Assembly (NCBI RefSeq): GCF_027579695.1
Contig: NC_083577.1
Location: forward strand, 67,305,741 to 67,369,740
Direction: 5' to 3'
DNA: 64,000 nt
DNA from: Neoarius graeffei
Taxonomy: Eukaryota; Chordata; Actinopteri; Siluriformes; Ariidae
Under the pieces are notes generated by a model, which saw nothing but the letters and a program-made list of their open reading frames with translations, had not been told where the DNA came from and searched no databases. Below, one piece after another: positions 61,401 to 64,000 of this stretch. The position numbers were made by a program, and so were the translations under genes. Position 1 is the stretch's first letter; each line of letters begins with the position of its first letter.

Positions 61401-61711
61401 AGCAAATGTGTGTCAAAATCAGTTTAACAGGCGCTAACTCGATGACTTCGGGTCAAATCTCAAATTCTGCAAAAAAAATACCAAAACGCCTGTGTATCCA
61501 GGCTAATACTCTTTCTATGCTAGCTAAGCTAACCATCCAGCTAGTGTGTAAATACAAACTCACCATCAACCCCAAACTCAAATAAACCAACTTAAACATT
61601 ACCGCTTTCTTCTTCTTCTTCCCTTTGCTTTTGTCTCAGCTTGCGTTCTTTATTCTTTACATTTCTTTTCTCAATTTTCTTCCGAAGAAGCTTCATCTGA
61701 AGATCCGCCAT
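40339..61711 (-). CDS. ddx18: DDX18, DEAD-box RNA helicase (14 coding exons)
   Basis: I recognise DDX18 (yeast Has1), a nucleolar ATP-dependent RNA helicase of ribosome biogenesis. Exons in transcript order: 61711-61603, 61159-60971, 59268-59092, 58984-58849, 58660-58560, 56601-56402, 56185-56071, 55937-55798, 46138-45977, 42135-41983, 41888-41775, 41526-41470, 41371-41194, 40484-40339. They total 1977 nt (658 aa); human DDX18 is about 670 aa. Residues 1-158 are a charged, low-complexity N-terminus. The helicase core shows the Q motif (Gln193), motif [10 protein letters not shown] (209-217), Ia PTREL (246-250), TPGR (295-298), DEAD (320-323), SAT (351-353), motif [10 protein letters not shown] (469-477) and motif [10 protein letters not shown] (498-505). 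The tail is [12 protein letters not shown], then basic, typical of DDX18. All introns are GT-AG and no catalytic residue is missing. The 9.7 kb intron 8 holds a DIRS retrotransposon. Confidence 0.97.
40778..41010. repeat. Dispersed teleost repeat fragment
   Basis: TCAATTTATTTGTATAGCAC ... GGCAAGGAAAAACTCCCTCA ... CTCATCTGGGTGATAACAGA is a recurrent fish repeat, probably a LINE 3' region. It lies in DDX18 intron 13. Confidence 0.55.
41194..41371 (-). CDS. ddx18: DDX18 exon 13 (aa 552-611)
   Basis: Acceptor ATATCAG|TTG. The donor CTCA|GTATCC is one base into a split Asn codon. It encodes [20 protein letters not shown]...[15 protein letters not shown]. Confidence 0.93.
41470..41526 (-). CDS. 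ddx18: DDX18 exon 12 (aa 533-551)
   Basis: A 57 nt exon. Acceptor CTGAAG|GTC, donor CAG|GTGAGT. It encodes [19 protein letters not shown]. Confidence 0.93.
41775..41888 (-). CDS. ddx18: DDX18 exon 11 (aa 495-532, motif VI)
   Basis: Acceptor TTGTCAG|GAA, donor AAG|GTAGCA. It encodes [20 protein letters not shown]...[11 protein letters not shown], with the arginine finger. Confidence 0.95.
41983..42135 (-). CDS. ddx18: DDX18 exon 10 (aa 444-494, motif V)
   Basis: Acceptor TTTACAG|GGC, donor AAG|GTATAA. It encodes [19 protein letters not shown]...[20 protein letters not shown]. Confidence 0.95.
42136..42847 (-). other. DDX18 intron 9, 3' part, no element recognised
   Basis: AT-rich intronic sequence. 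The long minus-strand frame here (42581-41934) is exon 10 read through into the intron and is not a separate gene. Confidence 0.5.
42981..43445. mobile_element. TTAA-type MITE (AGGTGTCATT ends)
   Basis: TIR AGGTGTCATT and AATGACACCT, flanked by TTAA on both sides. 465 bp, no ORF. Confidence 0.78.
43630..44073 (+). CDS. THAP-domain protein, 147 aa, transposon-borne
   Basis: Residues 1-85 form a THAP zinc finger, a C2CH DNA-binding fold. It begins MPRRCVFGP, with Trp in HSWPKN, a further Trp in IWTRFV, the Cys/His pair in [12 protein letters not shown], and ends [10 protein letters not shown] Lys-rich stretch and a repetitive tail follow ([10 protein letters not shown]) without a transposase domain. 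The first Cys pair is unusual: one Cys is near the start and the second is not at the usual C-x2-4-C spacing, so metal binding is uncertain. The ORF is intact but lies in an insertion inside a hAT element. I would treat it as mobile DNA unless expression is shown. Confidence 0.6.
   Translation: MPRRCVFGPDSSTTEGGFTLHSWPKNVQTTKIWTRFVSCSRAHWAAMKWSLLCSVHFTEDLYETADLLRIIGYKPVLKEGAAPTIKENYKKRKVSSVAPVVAKTWDGTEYIAQAVTSLQLLLKPVTSRSVPGFSNCLSPAVMVEYTV
45977..46138 (-). CDS. ddx18: DDX18 exon 9 (aa 390-443)
   Basis: Acceptor GCCCCAG|GGC, donor CAT|GTGAGT, phase 0. It encodes [20 protein letters not shown]...[17 protein letters not shown]...IH, the start of the second RecA domain. Confidence 0.95.
47072..47327. 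mobile_element. TTAA-type MITE beside the DIRS end
   Basis: CTTCGGTCGTAAGTTAA and the inverse AACTTACGACAGAAG, with TTAA on both sides. 256 bp. Confidence 0.7.
47375..47523. repeat. DIRS left inverted terminal repeat
   Basis: About 149 bp beginning GACCGCCAGAGGCGGTGCTT and inverse to 53038-53187 with no mismatch that I can see. Confidence 0.92.
47567..47660. repeat. DIRS internal complementary region
   Basis: 47567-47613 is the reverse complement of the extreme left end (ATACATAACCCTCGTT). It is directly followed by the reverse complement of the extreme right end (CTATTTCGTTTCTACTGACC). This head-to-tail copy of both ends is a DIRS hallmark. Confidence 0.9.
47628..48750 (-). pseudogene. DIRS tyrosine recombinase
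   Basis: The core-binding region is at about 48750-48560 ([15 protein letters not shown]). A frame change then leads to the catalytic domain (48467-47628). The catalytic set is visible: Arg in [12 protein letters not shown], His-x2-Arg in [12 protein letters not shown] and the nucleophile Tyr in FTRFYRLNV. It joins the cDNA circle to the target. The frame break near 48600 makes it a pseudogene. Confidence 0.88.
48615..50265 (-). pseudogene. DIRS reverse transcriptase and RNase H
   Basis: RT is on the frame 50265 to about 49450: [44 protein letters not shown] and the catalytic YLDDWLV. RNase H follows on another frame (49472-48615): [14 protein letters not shown], then [16 protein letters not shown]. 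The frame change between the two is a lesion. The domain order fits DIRS. Confidence 0.9.
50330..52327 (-). pseudogene. DIRS gag-like region, frameshifted
   Basis: Pieces lie on several minus-strand frames. At about 52230-52120 [20 protein letters not shown] and CADCMCLS form a Cys/His cluster typical of fish DIRS gag. About 50830-50650 has REQ-free [17 protein letters not shown] and [12 protein letters not shown], the usual gag C-terminal pattern. A duplicated non-coding unit separates the pieces. Confidence 0.75.
50902..51295 (-). repeat. DIRS internal repeat unit, copy 1
   Basis: Nearly 390 bp that recur at 52250-52636 and in part at 51296-51375 and 52640-52895. On the minus strand it carries CAG|GTAAGCGG and CCTTCTGCCAG|, donor- and acceptor-like sites. 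Confidence 0.8.
52250..52636 (-). repeat. DIRS internal repeat unit, copy 2
   Basis: Same unit as 50902-51295, upstream of gag. ATGGACCTC follows the acceptor-like site. Confidence 0.8.
52640..52895 (-). repeat. DIRS internal repeat unit, partial copy 3
   Basis: The GATAGGCGCAGTGCGCCACA ... GAGCAGGCCGGAGACAAGGC part of the unit, ending near AAGAAAAGAGTTGG. Confidence 0.7.
53038..53187. repeat. DIRS right inverted terminal repeat / promoter
   Basis: The inverse of the left ITR. On the minus strand it carries GGCATAAAAGACCGG, a plausible TATA box for element transcription. Confidence 0.9.
53747..54794. mobile_element. TIR element with GGTACGAAAGT-rich ends
   Basis: About 100 bp at each end are inverse (CACACTTATAACGGTACGAA, and CACTAGGGATTTTGTACCGA on the opposite strand), with runs of TACCGGTAC/GTACCGATAC. 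No terminal transposase. An IS3EU-like fragment is inserted at 53936. Confidence 0.6.
53936..54350 (-). mobile_element. IS3EU-like / integrase-type DNA element fragment
   Basis: CGTTATTTCGAGATCTCGAG and the inverse of CTTGAGATCTTGAAATAACG form ends of about 44 bp. The minus-strand frame 54147-53965 ([20 protein letters not shown], then [15 protein letters not shown]) is an HTH segment known from fish proteins with an integrase core. The core itself is missing. Confidence 0.6.
55087..55520. mobile_element. CCCTGTGTCC-type MITE, copy 4, 3' truncated
   Basis: CCCTGTGTCCGAAATCACTC at the start; collinear with 6622-7110 until about 55500. The right end is not found. Confidence 0.7.
55798..55937 (-). 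CDS. ddx18: DDX18 exon 8 (aa 343-389, motif III)
   Basis: Acceptor TGCTTAG|AG, donor CAG|GTAAAC. It encodes [20 protein letters not shown]...YVGVDDN...GLEQ. Confidence 0.95.
56071..56185 (-). CDS. ddx18: DDX18 exon 7 (aa 305-343, DEAD box)
   Basis: Acceptor GCTGTAG|AAC, donor CCAA|GTAAGA. It encodes [20 protein letters not shown]...IIKLLP, which contains the catalytic DEAD motif. Confidence 0.95.
56402..56601 (-). CDS. ddx18: DDX18 exon 6 (aa 238-304)
   Basis: The acceptor is a CA-rich tract ending in CACAG|GT; donor CAG|GTTAGA. It encodes motifs Ia and Ib: [18 protein letters not shown] ... [12 protein letters not shown]. Confidence 0.95.
56866..57332. mobile_element. MITE with CTCCTTTTGGACCAACAGG-like ends
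   Basis: CTCCCTTTTGGACCAACAGG and CCTGTTGGTCGAAAAGGAG are inverse. The interior has many GGTTC/GAACC-type words. No transposase. It lies in DDX18 intron 5. Confidence 0.6.
57838..58020. repeat. Large hairpin, arms about 75 bp
   Basis: TTCACGGCTGAATCGTGCAG...TCTGAATAATTTCA is repeated inverse to TTCACGGCTGAATTGTGCAG, separated by about 40 bp. Each arm includes a G- or C-run of 8 to 9. Confidence 0.85.
58237..58356. repeat. 60 bp tandem duplication
   Basis: TTCAACTGGGGCGGGAGGGC...GATTTGTCAGCTGT occurs twice in a row with a single clear substitution (GGATGGG / GAATGGG). Confidence 0.9.
58560..58660 (-). CDS. ddx18: DDX18 exon 5 (aa 204-238, Walker A)
   Basis: Acceptor TATACAG|A, donor AATG|GTGAGT. 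It encodes [19 protein letters not shown]...FMPRNG. A hAT-like element starts about 20 nt beyond the exon end in intron 5. Confidence 0.95.
58849..58984 (-). CDS. ddx18: DDX18 exon 4 (aa 159-204, Q motif)
   Basis: Acceptor CCTCAG|GA, donor AAG|GTGAGC. It encodes [16 protein letters not shown]...[16 protein letters not shown], which includes the aromatic-upstream Q motif. Confidence 0.95.
59092..59268 (-). CDS. ddx18: DDX18 exon 3 (aa 100-158)
   Basis: Acceptor TTTCTAG|CT, donor ACAG|GTGAGG. It encodes [13 protein letters not shown]...[16 protein letters not shown], an acidic linker ending in the conserved LPSGLTG. Confidence 0.9.
59590..59890. mobile_element. TTAA-type MITE, copy 3, truncated
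   Basis: AGAACTGAAGGCAAATTTAT onward matches the copy at 32869. It stops where the CCCTGTGTCC element starts. Confidence 0.7.
59891..60128. mobile_element. CCCTGTGTCC-type MITE, copy 5, truncated
   Basis: CCCTGTGTCCGAAATCGCTC to GTGATGGACTAGT; the right part is missing. 60129-60291 is unassigned. Confidence 0.7.
60295..60956 (+). mobile_element. Harbinger-like MITE, copy 2, next to DDX18 exon 2 donor
   Basis: TGCCGCTTTTCCACTAC to GTAGTGGAAAAGGGCCA with TAA on both sides. Collinear with 9161-9845, including the ORF at 60545-60877. It ends 14 bp from the exon 2 boundary. Confidence 0.85.
60971..61159 (-). CDS. ddx18: DDX18 exon 2 (aa 37-99)
   Basis: Acceptor CTGATAG|AG. It encodes an acidic/Ser-rich stretch followed by [10 protein letters not shown], a likely nuclear or nucleolar targeting segment. 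The donor TTT|GTGAGT lies about 14 nt from a Harbinger-like MITE in intron 2. Confidence 0.9.
61603..61711 (-). CDS. ddx18: DDX18 exon 1 (aa 1-36, start codon)
   Basis: It encodes [17 protein letters not shown]...EEEEES; the [12 protein letters not shown] block is the conserved DDX18 N-terminus. It ends one base into codon 37 at donor G|GTAATG. Confidence 0.93.
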
Positions 61712-61850
61712 GTCTGCATGTAGACACACACGTGTGAGTGACTGAGGTCCTTCAGTACACACTCCTACTGCTCTGTTTTCCCCACCCGTATTCCAACATA
61801 TGTGACCTCGTAGTGCCTGAGTGAAAATAAATCAGGACCCTGTCTGCCTG
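61712..61850 (-). promoter_or_regulatory. ddx18: DDX18 promoter region with E-box
   Basis: CACACGTGTG, a palindrome with a core CACGTG, lies at 61727-61736, about 18 bp upstream of the DDX18 ATG. Human DDX18 was first described as a MYC-regulated DEAD-box gene (MrDb), so an E-box here fits known biology. No TATA box is seen. Confidence 0.5.
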
Positions 61851-62035
61851 AATTAAATTATTTCTCTGGACAATCAGGAGATGAAAGTACTGCTACACCT
61901 CTGAGCTCTAAAACCAAAACCTCAAACAAACAAAACAAAAAAAACCTAACTCCAACTCTAAACAAAATTAATGTAATCTTACTGCTGCAAAAGTAACGGA
62001 AGGGGAACAGCAGTTAAAAATAAATCATTTACTTA

Positions 62036-62110
62036 TCTATGTATCTACACACACACACACACACACATACATACATACACACACACGTATGTGTGTGTGT
62101 AGATACATAG
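62036..62110. repeat. CA/TG hairpin
   Basis: CTATGTATCTACACACACAC and GTGTGTGTGTAGATACATAG are exact inverse copies around a CA/CATA run. Confidence 0.85.
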
Positions 62111-62427
62111 GTAAGTCACCTCACAGCAAGAAGGTCTGGGTTCGAGCCCCGTGGCCGGCGAGGGCCTTTCTGTGTGGAGTTTGCATGTTCTCCCTGTGTC
62201 CGCGTGGGTTTCCCCCACAGTCCAAAGACATGCAGGTTAGGTTAACTGGTGACTCTAAATTGACCGTAGATGTGAATGGTTGTCTGTGTGTCAGCCCTGT
62301 GATGACCTGGCGACTTGTCCAGGGTGTACCCCGCCTTTCACCCATAGTCAGCTGGGATAGGCTCCAGCTTGCCTGTGACCCTGTAGAACAGGATAAAGCG
62401 GCTAGAGATGATGAGATGAGATGAGAG
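62109..62427 (+). repeat. SINE, 5' truncated
   Basis: Starts in the head at CACCTCACAGCAAG, without the A box. The tail GATGATGAGATGAG is present. Confidence 0.88.
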
Positions 62428-62482
62428 TACTGTGCAAAAGTCTTAGGCACATCCAATGCTATAGAGCAAAGGTGCCTTCATC

Positions 62483-62855
62483 ATCATCTGATTATCTCTA
62501 GCCGCTTTATCCTGTTCTACAGGGTCGCAGGCAAGCTGGAGCCCATCCCAGCTGACTACGGGCGAAAGGCGGGGTACACCCTGGACAAGTCGCCAGGTCA
62601 TCACAGGGCTGACACATAGACACAGACAACCATTCACACTCACATTGACACCTACGGTCAATTTAGAGTCACCAGTTAACCTAACCTGCATGTCTTTGGA
62701 CTGTGGGGGAAACCGGAGCACCCGGAGGAAACCCATGCGGACACGGGGAGAACATGCAAACTCCGCACAGAAAGGCCCTCGCTGGCCACGGGGCTCAAAC
62801 CCGGACCTTCTTGCTGTGAGGCGACAGCGCTAACCACTACACCACCGTGCCGCAC
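62483..62855 (-). repeat. SINE, full length
   Basis: Both flanks carry AAGGTGCCTTCA. It lies 56 bp from the truncated copy. Confidence 0.92.
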
Positions 62856-62919
62856 AAGGTGCCTTCAATAATAATGAAATTAAATGTTTCAACTTAAAAA
62901 AAGCCCCAGAAAGATCAGT

Positions 62920-63480
62920 AGACTTAGACAACCTTTATTGTCATTCAGTATGCAACAAGTGTACACAGAACAAAATTTCGTTGCAATTAGGCTCAGCAAA
63001 GAATTAAATATGAAGTGTATTAATTATGCAGCAGCAAAAATATTATAAATTGCAGTAGTATAAAGTAACCTGTGGAATGAGGAAATGTTCAAGTTATAAA
63101 TAGAAGTTTGGATTTGGAGTTCAGCAGTCTAGTGACCTGGGGGGAAAAGCTGTTACAGAACCTGGTGGTCCTGCACCGAATGCTGCGGAACCTCTTTCCA
63201 GAGGCCAGAGGAGAGAACAGTCCATCGTGAGAGTGTGAGGAGTCACTGATGATGTTTCTGGCTCGAGAAATGCAGCGCCTTTGTGCAATGTCCTGAATGG
63301 AGGGAAGAGAAGTCCCAATGATTTTCTCTGCTGTCCTCACCATTCTCCTCACATTCTTCCAGTCAGAGGCACTGCAGCCTCCACACCACACAGAGATGCA
63401 GCTGGTTAGAACACTCTCTGTGGTGCTTCTGTAGAATGTAGGGAGGATGGGCGGGGGCAGTAAGCAGTAATGCATGAAAA
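62920..63480 (-). mobile_element. LINE 3' end (non-LTR RT C-terminus)
   Basis: The minus-strand frame 63450-63110 reads FYRSTTESVLTSCISVWCGG, then VRTAEKIIGTSLPSIQDIA and FSPQVTRLLNSK, the usual C-terminus of fish Jockey/CR1-type LINEs. The 3' UTR ends at CCTTTATTGTCATTCAG. Confidence 0.75.
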
Positions 63481-63699
63481 AAGTTAATATTTGGTGTGAG
63501 ACAACCCTTTGCTTTAAAAAAAATAGTCTCAGGTACAATTAGTACAGTTTTATAAGGAAATGAGCTGTAGGTTTTACTGAGCATCTTGCAGAACCAGCCA
63601 CAGTTCTTCTGGACACTTTGACTGTCACACTTGCTTCTTAGTTTTGCAGCAAAACCCAGTAATCTGAAAAGTAGTAGTCTCACACACAAATATATAAAA

Positions 63700-63990
63700 T
63701 GTGGCAGCGGGGGCGTGGCCAAGCAGCAGTCTGTGAATGGAAGACGGGGAAGGTAAGTGGCTAAGTCATTCCACCTGCTGTCAATTAATGTGTGTGTTTG
63801 TTACAGGGATGGAGCATAAAAGGAGAGAGAGAGCAGAGAAAGGGAGCTCTCTCCCGACCACAATGCATGTGCGAGCGAACGAACGAATGAACGAGCGAGC
63901 GAGTGGAAAAGCTAAAATAAAAGTGTTTGTGTAAACATCAACTCTCGCCTGCCATGCTTCTGTGCTCCACCCACATCAGGAAGTGCTACA
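63700..63990 (+). mobile_element. LTR of a retrotransposon (likely Ty3/Gypsy), with primer-binding site start
   Basis: 291 bp from TGTGGCAGCGG to GTGCTACA, with TG...CA ends. Inside are a TATA-like GCATAAAAGG (63817) and AATAAAAG (63916). It is followed by GTGGTGCCAA, which fits a tRNA primer-binding site of fish Gypsy elements. The window ends here, so internal genes are not visible. Confidence 0.65.
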
Positions 63991-64000
63991 GTGGTGCCAA

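Noticed and set aside
63737-63934. 65-codon plus-strand ORF near the window end
   Set aside because: It lies in the LTR and has low complexity (GAACGAACGA repeats).

Overview
This window is vertebrate nuclear DNA, almost certainly from a teleost fish; I cannot name the species. Two intron-rich host genes with vertebrate splice signals lie tail to tail, and their introns are filled with teleost-type repeats. These include about 15 copies of a tRNA-derived Mermaid/DANA-like SINE, Tc1, hAT, Harbinger and TTAA-type DNA elements, LINE 3' ends, a DIRS retrotransposon and one LTR.

Host genes. CCDC93 (+ strand) runs from the ATG at 4028 to the stop at 39657 in 23 coding exons, giving 633 residues. 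It is a coiled-coil subunit of the endosomal CCC/Commander complex. DDX18 (- strand) runs from the ATG at 61711 to the stop at 40339 in 14 coding exons, giving 658 residues. It is a nucleolar DEAD-box RNA helicase. All exon phases join and no frame break is seen in either gene, so both look intact. The two genes are also neighbours in human, so this is conserved synteny. Their 3' ends are only about 0.7 kb apart. Both start codons have CACGTG E-boxes just upstream.

Layout. 1-3730: upstream repeats, including a SINE split by a LINE 3' end that itself holds another SINE. 3730-4111: CCDC93 promoter and exon 1. 4112-13354: intron 1, with a nest of DNA transposons five to six levels deep (about 5957-12465). 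13355-20568: exons 2-7, with a decayed Tc1, a Tc1 MITE and two zinc-finger-bearing hAT-like elements in the introns. 20569-27494: intron 7, holding a second nest inside Sleeping-Beauty-like termini, including a nearly intact Tc1 transposase. 27495-39657: exons 8-23, with further MITEs, SINEs and a 513 bp tandem duplication. 40339-61711: DDX18. Its intron 8 holds a full-length but frameshifted DIRS-type tyrosine-recombinase retrotransposon, inserted in a foldback element that sits in a MITE. 61712-64000: SINEs, a LINE fragment and, at the end, an LTR with the start of a primer-binding site.

The host genes are conventional. The unusual content is in the mobile DNA: deep nesting, the complete DIRS end architecture, repeated intron-like units in the DIRS gag region, hAT-like elements pairing a zinc finger with a coiled coil, a THAP-coding insertion flanked by a 10 bp direct repeat, and several insertions close to splice donors. 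I see no convincing new biological system.
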